DNA of 64,000 bases from Costus lasius (GCA_027563935.2 CM050453.2:67936018-68000017); one strand, 5' to 3'. Shown: positions 1 through 11,601, numbered from the stretch's first letter. Numbers and translations are program-made. The notes: generated by a model from the letters alone, not told the origin.

Positions 1-3000
1 TCTTTGAAAGATTCAGACCATGTCTGACTGGAAGATATCCTTTCTTAGAATTCTCTAAGTGAAATCTCTCCAGGACCTTATCGATGTGAGTACTCTGGCA
101 CAGCCCGAGAAGCCTCTTAGATCTATCCCTGTAGATCTTCACACCTAACACATAGGCTGCTTCTCCTAAATCTTTCATCTGGAAACATTTCCTCAGCCAT
201 GCCTTCACAGCATGCATTTCAGGAATGTCATTTCCAATGATCAAGATGTCATCGACGTAGAGGACTAGGAAAGTAATCACGCTCCCACTAAACCTCTTAT
301 ATACACACGGGTCATCCTCGTTCTTGATGAAACCAAATTCAGTGACTGATTCATCAAAACGAATATTCCAGCTTCTCGATGCTTGTTTAAGTCCATAAAT
401 GGACTTCTTTAACTTGCATATCTTATGACGATCTGCTGGATTAGTGAAACCCTCAGGTTGTGTCATATACACATCCTCATCCAGATTTCCATTAAGGAAA
501 GCTGTTTTCACATCCATCTGCCAAATCTCATAATCATAATATGCAGCTATCGCGAAAAGAATCCGAATAGACTTAAACATGGCTACAGGTGAGAAAGTTT
601 CATCATAATCTATCCCGTAGATTTGTTTGAAACCTTTCGCAACTAGCCTGCCTTTATAGGTAACCACGTTACCATCCATGTCAATCTTCTTCTTGAAGAT
701 CCATTTACAGCCTATAGGGATAACTCCCGAAGGCGGATCAACCAAATCCCAAACTTGGTTATCTGACATGGAGTCCATCTCGGCGCGCATAGCCTCAAGC
801 CATCTCGCTGACTCCGGTCCACTGACCGCATCCGCATAAGTGAGGGGTTCATCATTATCAATGATGTAGACTCCGTCATAGCGCTCAGGCTGTCGACGGA
901 TCCTACCCGATCTTCGCGGTTCCCGTGATATCTGAGCCTCAGGTTGTTCAATAACCTGTTCTACCGGCTCAGGCTCATCCAACTGTGCTTGATCACTTTG
1001 TCCTTCTTCTGGATTCTCATCCAGCATTATTTCTCTCCCACTGGCCTCTTGCAGAAGAAACTCCTTCTCAAGAAATATGGCCGTCCGAGCAACAAAAACC
1101 TTGTTCTCCTTGGGATCGTAGAAATAATAACCCTTAGTTTCCTTAGGGTAACCGACAAAGATACATTTGTCAGATCTGCTGTCTAGTTTCCCAGAGGCGA
1201 GCTTTTTGACATAAGCCTCGCAGCCCCAGATCCTGATAAATGTCAAGCTCGGCTGTTTCCCATACCATAACTCATATGGTGTCTTTGAAACTGCCTTGGA
1301 TGGCACTCGGTTTAGTATCTTTGCAGCTGTTTCCAGCGCAAAACCCCAAAAGGAGTATGGAAGAGTAGCCTGACTCATCATAGAACGAACCATATCAAGT
1401 AACGTTCTATTTCTCCTTTCGGACACACCATTCCATTGCGGTGTTCCTGGCGGAGTGAGCTGTGAGATAATCCCACACTCCTTTAGATAGTCAGTAAACG
1501 TATGACTTAGGTATTCACCACCTCGATCTGAGCGAAGTGCCTTGATATTTCGGCCTAGCTGATTCTGTACTTCATTCTTGAACTCTTTGAACTTGTCAAA
1601 AGATTCACTCTTATGTCTCATCAGATAGACATACCCATATCTACTGAAATCATCAATAAAGGTAATGAAGTACTGATAGCCACCTCTGGCATGTTTACTA
1701 AATGGCCCACACACATCACTGTGTATAAGGTCAAGTAAACCTGAAGCCCTTTGACCTTTGTGAGGAAAAGGTGACTTCGTCATTTTACCCATCAAACAAG
1801 CTTTGCATGTATCAATCTCCTTATGGGAGAATGATCCCAGCAGTCCATGATCATGCAACCGCTTAATGCGTTTCTCGTTAATATGGCCTAAACGACTATG
1901 CCATAGCAAGGTGCTGTCATCAGCATACTTGGCTTTCTTAATATCAATTTGCTGTATCGAACATTCCATGTCCAACATGTATAACCCATTGTTAATTGAA
2001 CCAGTTGCATAAACAATATTATCAAAAGACAAAATACACTTTGAAATATTGCATTCAAAGGAAAATCCCTTCCTGACAAGAGCAGGAATGGAGATAATAT
2101 TTTTAGTTATACTGGGAACAAAGTAACAACTGTTTAGTTCCAATACAAGTCCAGATGGTAAAGAAATAAAGTAGTCTCCTACAGCAACAGCAGCAACCCG
2201 TGCCCCGTTTCCAACTCGTAGGTCCACCTCATGCTGTCCCACCTGCCTTCTTCTCTTGAGTTCCTGTACATTTGAACAAATGTGAACTCCACATGCAGTG
2301 TCCAACACCCATGATATAGAAGAAGAAAACATGACCTCAGTCACGAATATACCTGAGCCAGAAGCGAAGCTTCCCCTCTTATCTCCTTGGAGCGCTTTAC
2401 AGTCCTTTTTCCAGTGACCCAGCTGGCCACAGTGGAAACACCTGTATTCCTTGGACCGCTTCACCTTCTGCTTCAGAGCCTTGCTGTAATTCTTGACCGG
2501 GGCCTTGCCCTTCTTCCCCTTCTTCTTGTTCCTGGAAGGAACCATCAAGACAGAGGTCGAAGGCTTACCCTTCAGAGTCTCCTCAGTGGTCAAGAGCATA
2601 TTCAGCAGCTCTGCCGGAGTACAATCGATTTTGTTCATATTAAAATTAATAATGAACGCGTCGAATGATGGCGGGAGAGACTGCAGAATAATGTCCACAG
2701 CAAGCTCCTGGTTGATGGTGTGCCCCAGTTTCTCCTGAGCCTCCTTGTGCCCAATCATCTTGAGCACGTGAGCTCCCACTGGGCTCCCTTCAGCCAGTTT
2801 GCTCTGAAAGAAGAGCTTAGTCAAATTATAGCGTTCAGTCCTCGCCTGTGCAGCATACAGCATCTTGAGGTTTGCTATAATCTGTATAGCTGACATATCC
2901 TCATGCTGACGCTGCAGTGGTGGCGTCATAGACGCTAGCATCAGGCAAGCGACATCAATGCTATCATTGACGTGCTTTTCATAGGCTTCCCGAACCGCCC

Positions 3001-3157
3001 TTGCGGCGTTCGGAGCGGGCTGCGGCGGTATCGCCGTCTCGAGGACATACAGTTTCCTCTCTGCCTTAAGAACGATCTTAAGGTGTCCAAACCAGTCAGA
3101 GAAGTTCGGCCCAGCAAACTTCTCTCTTTCCAGTAGGGATCGCACATTGAAGTTCAT
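1..3157 (-). CDS. Copia gag-pol polyprotein of element A (partial)
   Basis: This is the N-terminal ~1,052 codons of the same polyprotein as element B: Gag, CCHC knuckle, protease, integrase and most of reverse transcriptase. The window edge cuts it before RNase H. I see no internal stop. The base difference from B near 1317 changes one codon (Ile in A, Val in B). The ATG at 3157 is the first in this exon. The true start may be 9 nt of coding sequence at 5102-5110 in the LTR, joined by splicing (see the leader intron). The element looks coding-competent as far as it can be seen. Confidence 0.85.
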   Translation of the reverse strand, partial: MNFNVRSLLEREKFAGPNFSDWFGHLKIVLKAERKLYVLETAIPPQPAPNAARAVREAYEKHVNDSIDVACLMLASMTPPLQRQHEDMSAIQIIANLKMLYAAQARTERYNLTKLFFQSKLAEGSPVGAHVLKMIGHKEAQEKLGHTINQELAVDIILQSLPPSFDAFIINFNMNKIDCTPAELLNMLLTTEETLKGKPSTSVLMVPSRNKKKGKKGKAPVKNYSKALKQKVKRSKEYRCFHCGQLGHWKKDCKALQGDKRGSFASGSGIFVTEVMFSSSISWVLDTACGVHICSNVQELKRRRQVGQHEVDLRVGNGARVAAVAVGDYFISLPSGLVLELNSCYFVPSITKNIISIPALVRKGFSFECNISKCILSFDNIVYATGSINNGLYMLDMECSIQQIDIKKAKYADDSTLLWHSRLGHINEKRIKRLHDHGLLGSFSHKEIDTCKACLMGKMTKSPFPHKGQRASGLLDLIHSDVCGPFSKHARGGYQYFITFIDDFSRYGYVYLMRHKSESFDKFKEFKNEVQNQLGRNIKALRSDRGGEYLSHTFTDYLKECGIISQLTPPGTPQWNGVSERRNRTLLDMVRSMMSQATLPYSFWGFALETAAKILNRVPSKAVSKTPYELWYGKQPSLTFIRIWGCEAYVKKLASGKLDSRSDKCIFVGYPKETKGYYFYDPKENKVFVARTAIFLEKEFLLQEASGREIMLDENPEEGQSDQAQLDEPEPVEQVIEQPEAQISREPRRSGRIRRQPERYDGVYIIDNDEPLTYADAVSGPESARWLEAMRAEMDSMSDNQVWDLVDPPSGVIPIGCKWIFKKKIDMDGNVVTYKGRLVAKGFKQIYGIDYDETFSPVAMFKSIRILFAIAAYYDYEIWQMDVKTAFLNGNLDEDVYMTQPEGFTNPADRHKICKLKKSIYGLKQASRSWNIRFDESVTEFGFIKNEDDPCVYKRFSGSVITFLVLYVDDILIIGNDIPEMHAVKAWLRKCFQMKDLGEAAYVLGVKIYRDRSKRLLGLCQSTHIDKVLERFHLENSKKGYLPVRHGLNLSK

Positions 3158-3178
3158 GGTGTTCGTTGCTGCAGGTAT

Positions 3179-5101
3179 CTACAACAATGCAAGAACAGCA
3201 AGGTCAGTATCAATGTATAAGAATCAATCAGGACTTAAGAAAGATTCTTTTTCTCACTATTTTATCAGGCGTGAAAAATCCAGCAAAACAGCCCGAAAGA
3301 GTAGAACTCTTTTAGTGAGATGGGATCCAGATTTCATACTTGGTCTCCGCGTCCCGCTTAGGCGAGATAAGATGCACAGAGAGTACAAGCACTAGTTTCT
3401 GGTAGGCAGTCCCTGCCGATCGCCAACCCGTGCGATTCCCCTTCATCTGGGCAGTCCAGCAGACTGTGCCAACTGAGTTGGTACAACACAATCTCTGACC
3501 CCACAGATGGCTGCCTCCATGTGCTACCATATGCGCCACATATGTAGCCTACACGGTCAAGCTGACCCGACCTACTCCCTGGACCACCACGTGCTATGCT
3601 GAGCAACGAGAAGGGATAAATCCCTACTCTGTAACACGCAGGTGTAATCCCGCACCGTCTGAAGATAGATGGACGTGCCCACTGAGTGGGTACAACACGG
3701 CTCCAACGATAATCAGAACAGTGAGGTTTCGCGTCAGAAGGCTTACGAGCTTGATATTTTAGCGTTGGATTTTAACGGTCTTTTATCTTCTTGCCTATCA
3801 TGCAATTTCTATGGTGATAGCAGAAGATAATTTAATCATGCAATTCTAATATTAAGCAATAAAAGAAAGCATGAATCTTATGTGGTAAAAGCCCATAGCC
3901 CTAGAAGACCTTAACCTAACTTAAGTCTTCATTTGCTCTTCATGGGTCTTTTGCTGCTCATCTGGCCCAAACCTGGGCCCAAGTGCCATCTGCAGCACAG
4001 GTGCGCCCACCAGGAATATGCGCCAGGTCCTAGGGTCGAACCCTAGACCTCCCACCTGGTCCAGCCACTTGCTGCATGCGCCTATGCCAAGTGTGCACTG
4101 TGCTCTTGTCAAATTAAATTACAAATTTAACTATCTAGACAAGAGTGACACGCAGGTCACTAACATTTTATAAATTAAAACAATGTGATGCACAGATCAC
4201 AATAATTAATTTACAATTTTTAATACAGGCACGCAGGCCCCAGCACAGCACACAATTAATATGGGCAGCCCACATAAGAAGAAATAAACAAGCATATGCA
4301 ACATTCAAACATGTGATCCAACCAAGAAAATTAAATTTCGAAAACCCATAGGTATCAATTTTAATTTCCTTATTCGCCCTTACTACCTTACAACGGTCCA
4401 TTACTAGGGATCCACTCATCCAACCTAGTCAGATCCACTGCCCTTACACGCACCAAGTCCTAACTGACTTGCGTCGACCATAAGGTCAACTATGCATGCG
4501 CCAGGGCTGAACGACCACACTGAGGTCTGGCAAACGGGCGTGACCCCGGGCCTAACTCAGGTGCGTTCATTAGTTGTCTCAATCAGACATCGCTACACAC
4601 CTGTCTGCAGTCGACCTATAGCCACCATAGGCTTGCGCCAAGGTGCTATCTGATCGACCCATTCAGGTTGTCAGATGATCTGATCAGACATTCTGGATCT
4701 AACCTAGGGGGTGACTTCAACCCTAGTAACCCGTCTAAGGGTTTAAAGTATGGGCTTAGATCTATTTGGAGCGCGCATGTAATAAGGATTTTAGATAAAA
4801 CCTGAAAGCGCCAACAAGCAAAATAACATAGACAAGTTTCGGTATGAAACATGTATATTCGCATGTTGATAATTCTAGATCTAAAACATGGATCACACAA
4901 CATGAAGCAATCATAAAATGCATGCATCAACTTTGGCTCTGATACCAATTGTAAGTACCCCTTAACCTAAGGGGGGTCCCCTTCTAGGGGGAGCAAAAAA
5001 ACCCTAGACATATGGCGCATAAAACTTTTGCAGCGGAATTAAGGGTTTGAAAGAATCTATTGCATGATATATGATCAACTTAAGTAAACTTGAATTCATA
5101 C
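3179..5101 (-). other. Predicted leader intron of element A
   Basis: On the minus strand the donor is ATG|GTATGA at 5102/5101, inside the LTR, and the acceptor ends TTGTAG at 3179. A TACTGAC-like branch site and a pyrimidine-rich tract precede the acceptor. Splicing joins ATG-GCT-ATG in frame to the 21 nt before the Gag ATG. The 1,923-bp intron contains the PBS and the three-hairpin block (4105-4201). It is a prediction from sequence, supported by the same arrangement in the diverged copies C and D. Confidence 0.6.
4105..4201 (-). ncRNA. Three-stem-loop leader block (element A)
   Basis: There are three adjacent inverted repeats: 4105-4110 with 4138-4143 (CTTGTC/GACAAG), 4144-4149 with 4156-4161 (AGTGAC/GTCACT), and 4184-4189 with 4196-4201 (TGTGAT/ATCACA). 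The last two have six-base loops that read CTGYGY on the minus strand. The counterparts in C and D keep the pairing through compensatory changes. The block is probably a structured RNA element in the genomic transcript. A packaging or dimerisation role is inferred only. Confidence 0.5.
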
Positions 5102-6655
5102 CATAGCCATATGCGTTGGATGAAAACTTGGAAGGAAAGGCGCAAGCGAGCCTTCTCCTAAGGTGACGCACACAATTGGTGTCGCCTACTTTCCTTGGTG
5201 CTCCTTGTGCTAGCAAGGTTCCAAGAAGCCTTTGTCGAATGGAAGGGAGAAGAGATCGCCTTGCTTGAGTGAGTTTTTCTCTCTTGTCGTCCTCTCTTCT
5301 CTAGCCGAGATGTTGTCTCGTCTAAGCCAAGCGTTGGCGACGAACAAAGAGAAGGGGGGGCGTGAAGTGTGGCAATCGTGAGTCATGGCCACGATTAGTA
5401 GAAGTGCTATCCAAAAATAGCATCCACTTCTCAACGTGCGCTCTTGGGTTTACCCAATCGCAAATGCCACATCACTTGAACCATGCGCTCAACCAATGAG
5501 CCAGTTCACATCGGTTTGGTCCAAGACCAATTAACCCAAGCAATATGGTCTAGATCTTACTTAAACCCTAAGGCTTCAGATCTAACCGTCAATCTCTTCG
5601 ATGCTCTTGATCTGACCGATCTGGCATCTATTCTCCCGATCGAAGCTTACCGATCTCAAGCCCTAATCAATCAAACATGATCAGACCAGATCTCACTCAC
5701 AATCAGAGATTAAATCCCTTTAAACTGAACCTGAACAATTCAGTCCACACGATCTGACTTAAGTAAGCCATATCATCAAATTGTGCGACCCTGAGGGTTT
5801 CCTTTAAATGTCGGTAACGATAATTCACATTATCACGATCAGTGAGGGGTATCTAGCAACACATCACTGTCTCCCGATATAAAGGAAAGAGTCTTCCAAG
5901 ACTACACCCAAACCACAGCACAAGTGTGAATCATTTCACAAAGCATACATATTTCCTTTGCCACTGGATGTTCTTATTGGACAAGCCTGTCAAGCTCGTA
6001 ACTCCAATATGATGAGCATGATCAGAACAGATGAACATAGTCACCTGGGTATGGCCATACACTTTTCTCAATCATCTCATCCAGGGGGCCCCTTTAGAAC
6101 ATCAGACTCCTTCAACAAGGAGACGGCAATCCTATGTCTATCACTAGTGCTCTAACCTGACTCAAGCTCACCATCCAAGATAGTCTATAATCATTATGTT
6201 TCAAATGATATTGAACCATCTCAAAACAATGACAATCATCATTTAGAAAACACAAGTGATCTCAAGTCAGAGGAAATGTGCCACTTGTCTTAATCAAGGA
6301 ACATTCACATTGTGACAAACAATTGAACATCCTAGTAGGGTCTGTCCAGTACATCCAATGTACCCATGAGTCTACATCTTATTCCATGCTCGAAGCATCC
6401 TATAAGATTAGAACACATATTAGTCTTAACAATATCAAGGCTGTCTCATGTTCACCAAGATATATCGACTAAGGACATAATAGCATGTCAGCCGAGCTGA
6501 ACAGCATTGAGACATTATTCAGAAGAACATATATTGCAGCAGACAATGTAAACAACTGAATAATAACCATGCCTTTATAAACATAACAGTTTATTACATG
6601 ATACAGATACATTCCCACAGGCCTCAAACATTAGCCTTAAGGGCATACCCCAACA
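4950..6655 (-). repeat. Shared LTR: 5' LTR of A and 3' LTR of B
   Basis: The LTR is 1,706 bp and runs TG...CA. On the minus strand it begins TGTTGGGGTATGCCC at 6655 and ends TTACA at 4950. A Met-type PBS (TTGGTATCAGAGCC, minus strand, 4935-4948) abuts it on the left, and a purine tract (AAGTGGGAGAT, minus strand) abuts it on the right. It matches 12350-14055, with one difference noticed near 5434 (CG versus TG). Small ORFs inside it (for example 5483-5680 and 5958-6155) are frame shadows without recognisable domains. Confidence 0.93.
5819..5834 (-). ncRNA. LTR hairpin, 6-bp stem with 4-nt loop
   Basis: GATAAT-TCAC-ATTATC is a perfect inverted repeat in the LTR, about 40 bases on the downstream side of the TATA-like TTTATATCGGGAG (5871-5883, minus sense). 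The corresponding stems in C (GATAAC/GTTATC) and D (GATAAT/GTTATC) keep the pairing. B's 5' LTR carries the same sequence at 13219-13234. The position suggests the 5' end of the transcript or the R region, which is inference. Confidence 0.5.
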
Positions 6656-6667
6656 ATCTCCCACTTG
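6656..6667 (-). other. Polypurine tract of element B
   Basis: On the minus strand this reads AAGTGGGAGAT directly before the LTR start TGTTGGGG. It is the expected primer for plus-strand DNA synthesis and lies just after the gag-pol stop codon (TAG, 6676-6678). The same tract precedes the 3' LTRs of C and D. Confidence 0.75.
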
Positions 6668-6675
6668 CACTTAAT

Positions 6676-9600
6676 CTAATGGTTGAGAAATCTCAAACCC
6701 ATATTATTACAGTGCTTCTCATGCTTCTGCTGCGCCAGAGGCTTGGTAAGCGGGTCTGCCAGATTGTCATCTGTATGAACCTTGCATACTTTGATCTCGC
6801 CACGATCTATGATCTCCCTGATCAAATGAAACCGTCTCTGTATGTGCTTGGACTTCTGGTGCGACCGTGGTTCCTTTGCTTGTGCGATTGCTCCAGTGTT
6901 ATCACAAAAGATAACCAAAGGATCTGCACTCGAAGGAACAACACCAAGTTCTCTCACGAACTTACGAATCCACACTGCCTCCTTGGATGCTTCCGAGGCT
7001 GCAACATACTCGGCTTCTGTTGTGGAATCAGCAACAGTTGACTGTTTGAAACTTTTCCACACCACTGCACCTCCATTCAAGCTAAAAACATAGCCTGATT
7101 GCGATCGGAAATCATCCTGGTCCGACTGGAACGAAGCGTCAGTATATCCTTCAATACTGAGTTCTTCCTGACCACCATATATCAAGAACATATCTTTGGT
7201 CCTCCGCAGATATTTTAAGATGTTCTTGACTGCAATCCAGTGCGCCATACCTGGATTACTTTGGTAACGACTGGTCACGCTTAACCCGTAAGCGACGTCT
7301 GGGCGAGTACACAACATCGCATACATAATGGAACCAATAGCCGAAGCATAAGGCGTATTGTTCATTTCATCTTTCTCAGTCTGTGTTTGTGGACACTGAC
7401 TCTTTGAAAGATTCAGACCATGTCTGACTGGAAGATATCCTTTCTTAGAATTCTCTAAGTGAAATCTCTCCAGGACCTTATCGATGTGAGTACTCTGGCA
7501 CAGCCCGAGAAGCCTCTTAGATCTATCCCTGTAGATCTTCACACCTAACACATAGGCTGCTTCTCCTAAATCTTTCATCTGGAAACATTTCCTCAGCCAT
7601 GCCTTCACAGCATGCATTTCAGGAATGTCATTTCCAATGATCAAGATGTCATCGACGTAGAGGACTAGGAAAGTAATCACGCTCCCACTAAACCTCTTAT
7701 ATACACACGGGTCATCCTCGTTCTTGATGAAACCAAATTCAGTGACTGATTCATCAAAACGAATATTCCAGCTTCTCGATGCTTGTTTAAGTCCATAAAT
7801 GGACTTCTTTAACTTGCATATCTTATGACGATCTGCTGGATTAGTGAAACCCTCAGGTTGTGTCATATACACATCCTCATCCAGATTTCCATTAAGGAAA
7901 GCTGTTTTCACATCCATCTGCCAAATCTCATAATCATAATATGCAGCTATCGCGAAAAGAATCCGAATAGACTTAAACATGGCTACAGGTGAGAAAGTTT
8001 CATCATAATCTATCCCGTAGATTTGTTTGAAACCTTTCGCAACTAGCCTGCCTTTATAGGTAACCACGTTACCATCCATGTCAATCTTCTTCTTGAAGAT
8101 CCATTTACAGCCTATAGGGATAACTCCCGAAGGCGGATCAACCAAATCCCAAACTTGGTTATCTGACATGGAGTCCATCTCGGCGCGCATAGCCTCAAGC
8201 CATCTCGCTGACTCCGGTCCACTGACCGCATCCGCATAAGTGAGGGGTTCATCATTATCAATGATGTAGACTCCGTCATAGCGCTCAGGCTGTCGACGGA
8301 TCCTACCCGATCTTCGCGGTTCCCGTGATATCTGAGCCTCAGGTTGTTCAATAACCTGTTCTACCGGCTCAGGCTCATCCAACTGTGCTTGATCACTTTG
8401 TCCTTCTTCTGGATTCTCATCCAGCATTATTTCTCTCCCACTGGCCTCTTGCAGAAGAAACTCCTTCTCAAGAAATATGGCCGTCCGAGCAACAAAAACC
8501 TTGTTCTCCTTGGGATCGTAGAAATAATAACCCTTAGTTTCCTTAGGGTAACCGACAAAGATACATTTGTCAGATCTGCTGTCTAGTTTCCCAGAGGCGA
8601 GCTTTTTGACATAAGCCTCGCAGCCCCAGATCCTGATAAATGTCAAGCTCGGCTGTTTCCCATACCATAACTCATATGGTGTCTTTGAAACTGCCTTGGA
8701 TGGCACTCGGTTTAGTACCTTTGCAGCTGTTTCCAGCGCAAAACCCCAAAAGGAGTATGGAAGAGTAGCCTGACTCATCATAGAACGAACCATATCAAGT
8801 AACGTTCTATTTCTCCTTTCGGACACACCATTCCATTGCGGTGTTCCTGGCGGAGTGAGCTGTGAGATAATCCCACACTCCTTTAGATAGTCAGTAAACG
8901 TATGACTTAGGTATTCACCACCTCGATCTGAGCGAAGTGCCTTGATATTTCGGCCTAGCTGATTCTGTACTTCATTCTTGAACTCTTTGAACTTGTCAAA
9001 AGATTCACTCTTATGTCTCATCAGATAGACATACCCATATCTACTGAAATCATCAATAAAGGTAATGAAGTACTGATAGCCACCTCTGGCATGTTTACTA
9101 AATGGCCCACACACATCACTGTGTATAAGGTCAAGTAAACCTGAAGCCCTTTGACCTTTGTGAGGAAAAGGTGACTTCGTCATTTTACCCATCAAACAAG
9201 CTTTGCATGTATCAATCTCCTTATGGGAGAATGATCCCAGCAGTCCATGATCATGCAACCGCTTAATGCGTTTCTCGTTAATATGGCCTAAACGACTATG
9301 CCATAGCAAGGTGCTGTCATCAGCATACTTGGCTTTCTTAATATCAATTTGCTGTATCGAACATTCCATGTCCAACATGTATAACCCATTGTTAATTGAA
9401 CCAGTTGCATAAACAATATTATCAAAAGACAAAATACACTTTGAAATATTGCATTCAAAGGAAAATCCCTTCCTGACAAGAGCAGGAATGGAGATAATAT
9501 TTTTAGTTATACTGGGAACAAAGTAACAACTGTTTAGTTCCAATACAAGTCCAGATGGTAAAGAAATAAAGTAGTCTCCTACAGCAACAGCAGCAACCCG

Positions 9601-10557
9601 TGCCCCGTTTCCAACTCGTAGGTCCACCTCATGCTGTCCCACCTGCCTTCTTCTCTTGAGTTCCTGTACATTTGAACAAATGTGAACTCCACATGCAGTG
9701 TCCAACACCCATGATATAGAAGAAGAAAACATGACCTCAGTCACGAATATACCTGAGCCAGAAGCGAAGCTTCCCCTCTTATCTCCTTGGAGCGCTTTAC
9801 AGTCCTTTTTCCAGTGACCCAGCTGGCCACAGTGGAAACACCTGTATTCCTTGGACCGCTTCACCTTCTGCTTCAGAGCCTTGCTGTAATTCTTGACCGG
9901 GGCCTTGCCCTTCTTCCCCTTCTTCTTGTTCCTGGAAGGAACCATCAAGACAGAGGTCGAAGGCTTACCCTTCAGAGTCTCCTCAGTGGTCAAGAGCATA
10001 TTCAGCAGCTCTGCCGGAGTACAATCGATTTTGTTCATATTAAAATTAATAATGAACGCGTCGAATGATGGCGGGAGAGACTGCAGAATAATGTCCACAG
10101 CAAGCTCCTGGTTGATGGTGTGCCCCAGTTTCTCCTGAGCCTCCTTGTGCCCAATCATCTTGAGCACGTGAGCTCCCACTGGGCTCCCTTCAGCCAGTTT
10201 GCTCTGAAAGAAGAGCTTAGTCAAATTATAGCGTTCAGTCCTCGCCTGTGCAGCATACAGCATCTTGAGGTTTGCTATAATCTGTATAGCTGACATATCC
10301 TCATGCTGACGCTGCAGTGGTGGCGTCATAGACGCTAGCATCAGGCAAGCGACATCAATGCTATCATTGACGTGCTTTTCATAGGCTTCCCGAACCGCCC
10401 TTGCGGCGTTCGGAGCGGGCTGCGGCGGTATCGCCGTCTCGAGGACATACAGTTTCCTCTCTGCCTTAAGAACGATCTTAAGGTGTCCAAACCAGTCAGA
10501 GAAGTTCGGCCCAGCAAACTTCTCTCTTTCCAGTAGGGATCGCACATTGAAGTTCAT
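6676..10557 (-). CDS. Copia gag-pol polyprotein, intact (element B)
   Basis: The frame has 1,293 codons and encodes the retrotransposon polyprotein. Domains in order: Gag (about 1-230); CCHC zinc knuckle CFHCGQLGHWKKDC (240-253); aspartic protease with DTAC active site (286-289); integrase with an H-H-C-C finger (about 420-454) and catalytic D481, D544, E580; reverse transcriptase (about 800-1040) with YVDD at 967-970; RNase H with D1140, E1181 or E1183 and D1219. A basic lysine run (about 210-235) precedes the knuckle. There are no stops or frameshifts. The ATG at 10557 opens this exon. A likelier start is the LTR codon pair at 12502-12510, joined by splicing, which would add ten residues (M-A-M-I-P-A-A-T-N-T). 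Copies C and D are pseudogenes of the same family. Confidence 0.95.
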   Translation of the reverse strand: MNFNVRSLLEREKFAGPNFSDWFGHLKIVLKAERKLYVLETAIPPQPAPNAARAVREAYEKHVNDSIDVACLMLASMTPPLQRQHEDMSAIQIIANLKMLYAAQARTERYNLTKLFFQSKLAEGSPVGAHVLKMIGHKEAQEKLGHTINQELAVDIILQSLPPSFDAFIINFNMNKIDCTPAELLNMLLTTEETLKGKPSTSVLMVPSRNKKKGKKGKAPVKNYSKALKQKVKRSKEYRCFHCGQLGHWKKDCKALQGDKRGSFASGSGIFVTEVMFSSSISWVLDTACGVHICSNVQELKRRRQVGQHEVDLRVGNGARVAAVAVGDYFISLPSGLVLELNSCYFVPSITKNIISIPALVRKGFSFECNISKCILSFDNIVYATGSINNGLYMLDMECSIQQIDIKKAKYADDSTLLWHSRLGHINEKRIKRLHDHGLLGSFSHKEIDTCKACLMGKMTKSPFPHKGQRASGLLDLIHSDVCGPFSKHARGGYQYFITFIDDFSRYGYVYLMRHKSESFDKFKEFKNEVQNQLGRNIKALRSDRGGEYLSHTFTDYLKECGIISQLTPPGTPQWNGVSERRNRTLLDMVRSMMSQATLPYSFWGFALETAAKVLNRVPSKAVSKTPYELWYGKQPSLTFIRIWGCEAYVKKLASGKLDSRSDKCIFVGYPKETKGYYFYDPKENKVFVARTAIFLEKEFLLQEASGREIMLDENPEEGQSDQAQLDEPEPVEQVIEQPEAQISREPRRSGRIRRQPERYDGVYIIDNDEPLTYADAVSGPESARWLEAMRAEMDSMSDNQVWDLVDPPSGVIPIGCKWIFKKKIDMDGNVVTYKGRLVAKGFKQIYGIDYDETFSPVAMFKSIRILFAIAAYYDYEIWQMDVKTAFLNGNLDEDVYMTQPEGFTNPADRHKICKLKKSIYGLKQASRSWNIRFDESVTEFGFIKNEDDPCVYKRFSGSVITFLVLYVDDILIIGNDIPEMHAVKAWLRKCFQMKDLGEAAYVLGVKIYRDRSKRLLGLCQSTHIDKVLERFHLENSKKGYLPVRHGLNLSKSQCPQTQTEKDEMNNTPYASAIGSIMYAMLCTRPDVAYGLSVTSRYQSNPGMAHWIAVKNILKYLRRTKDMFLIYGGQEELSIEGYTDASFQSDQDDFRSQSGYVFSLNGGAVVWKSFKQSTVADSTTEAEYVAASEASKEAVWIRKFVRELGVVPSSADPLVIFCDNTGAIAQAKEPRSHQKSKHIQRRFHLIREIIDRGEIKVCKVHTDDNLADPLTKPLAQQKHEKHCNNMGLRFLNH

Positions 10558-11504
10558 GGTGTTCGTTGCTGCAGGTATCTACAACAATGCAAGAACAGCA
10601 AGGTCAGTATCAATGTATAAGAATCAATCAGGACTTAAGAAAGATTCTTTTTCTCACTATTTTATCAGGCGTGAAAAATCCAGCAAAACAGCCCGAAAGA
10701 GTAGAACTCTTTTAGTGAGATGGGATCCAGATTTCATACTTGGTCTCCGCGTCCCGCTTAGGCGAGATAAGATGCACAGAGAGTACAAGCACTAGTTTCT
10801 GGTAGGCAGTCCCTGCCGATCGCCAACCCGTGCGATTCCCCTTCATCTGGGCAGTCCAGCAGACTGTGCCAACTGAGTTGGTACAACACAATCTCTGACC
10901 CCACAGATGGCTGCCTCCATGTGCTACCATATGTGCCACATATGTAGCCTACACGGTCAAGCTGACCCGACCTACTCCCTGGACCACCACGTGCTATGCT
11001 GAGCAACGAGAAGGGATAAATCCCTACTCTGTAACACGCAGGTGTAATCCCGCACCGTCTGAAGATAGATGGACGTGCCCACTGAGTGGGTACAACACGG
11101 CTCCAACGATAATCAGAACAGTGAGGTTTCGCGTCAGAAGGCTTACGAGCTTGATATTTTAGCGTTGGATTTTAACGGTCTTTTATCTTCTTGCCTATCA
11201 TGCAATTTCTATGGTGATAGCAGAAGATAATTTAATCATGCAATTCTAATATTAAGCAATAAAAGAAAGCATGAATCTTATGTGGTAAAAGCCCATAGCC
11301 CTAGAAGACCTTAACCTAACTTAAGTCTTCATTTGCTCTTCATGGGTCTTTTGCTGCTCATCTGGCCCAAACCTGGGCCCAAGTGCCATCTGCAGCACAG
11401 GTGCGCCCACCAGGAATATGCGCCAGGTCCTAGGGTCGAACCCTAGACCTCCCACCTGGTCCAGCCACTTGCTGCATGCGCCTATGCCAAGTGTGCACTG
11501 TGCT

Positions 11505-11601
11505 CTTGTCAAATTAAATTACAAATTTAACTATCTAGACAAGAGTGACACGCAGGTCACTAACATTTTATAAATTAAAACAATGTGATGCGCAGATCAC
11601 A
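11505..11601 (-). ncRNA. Three-stem-loop leader block (element B)
   Basis: This is the same three stems as in A at an offset of 7,400. The loop of the third stem reads CTGCGC on the minus strand here and CTGTGC in A, so the one difference falls in the loop and leaves the stem intact. The block lies within the predicted intron, between the PBS and gag. Confidence 0.5.

Larger units (their letters stand above)
1..6655 (-). mobile_element. Ty1/Copia element A, truncated by window edge
   Basis: This is the left member of a tandem Copia array on the minus strand. It shows, from right to left, its 5' LTR (4950-6655), a PBS, a long leader and gag-pol up to the window edge. Bases 1-6655 repeat 7401-14055 at a constant offset of 7,400. 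I noticed only four substitutions, near 1317, 3533, 4192 and 5434. The LTR 4950-6655 is also the 3' LTR of element B, so the two elements share it. The rest of A, including its 3' LTR, lies outside the window. Confidence 0.9.

Noticed and set aside
6676..10557. DTAC protease motif considered as a damaged active site
   Set aside because: All copies share it, and a DTA active-site variant occurs in known Copia proteases such as that of Tnt1.
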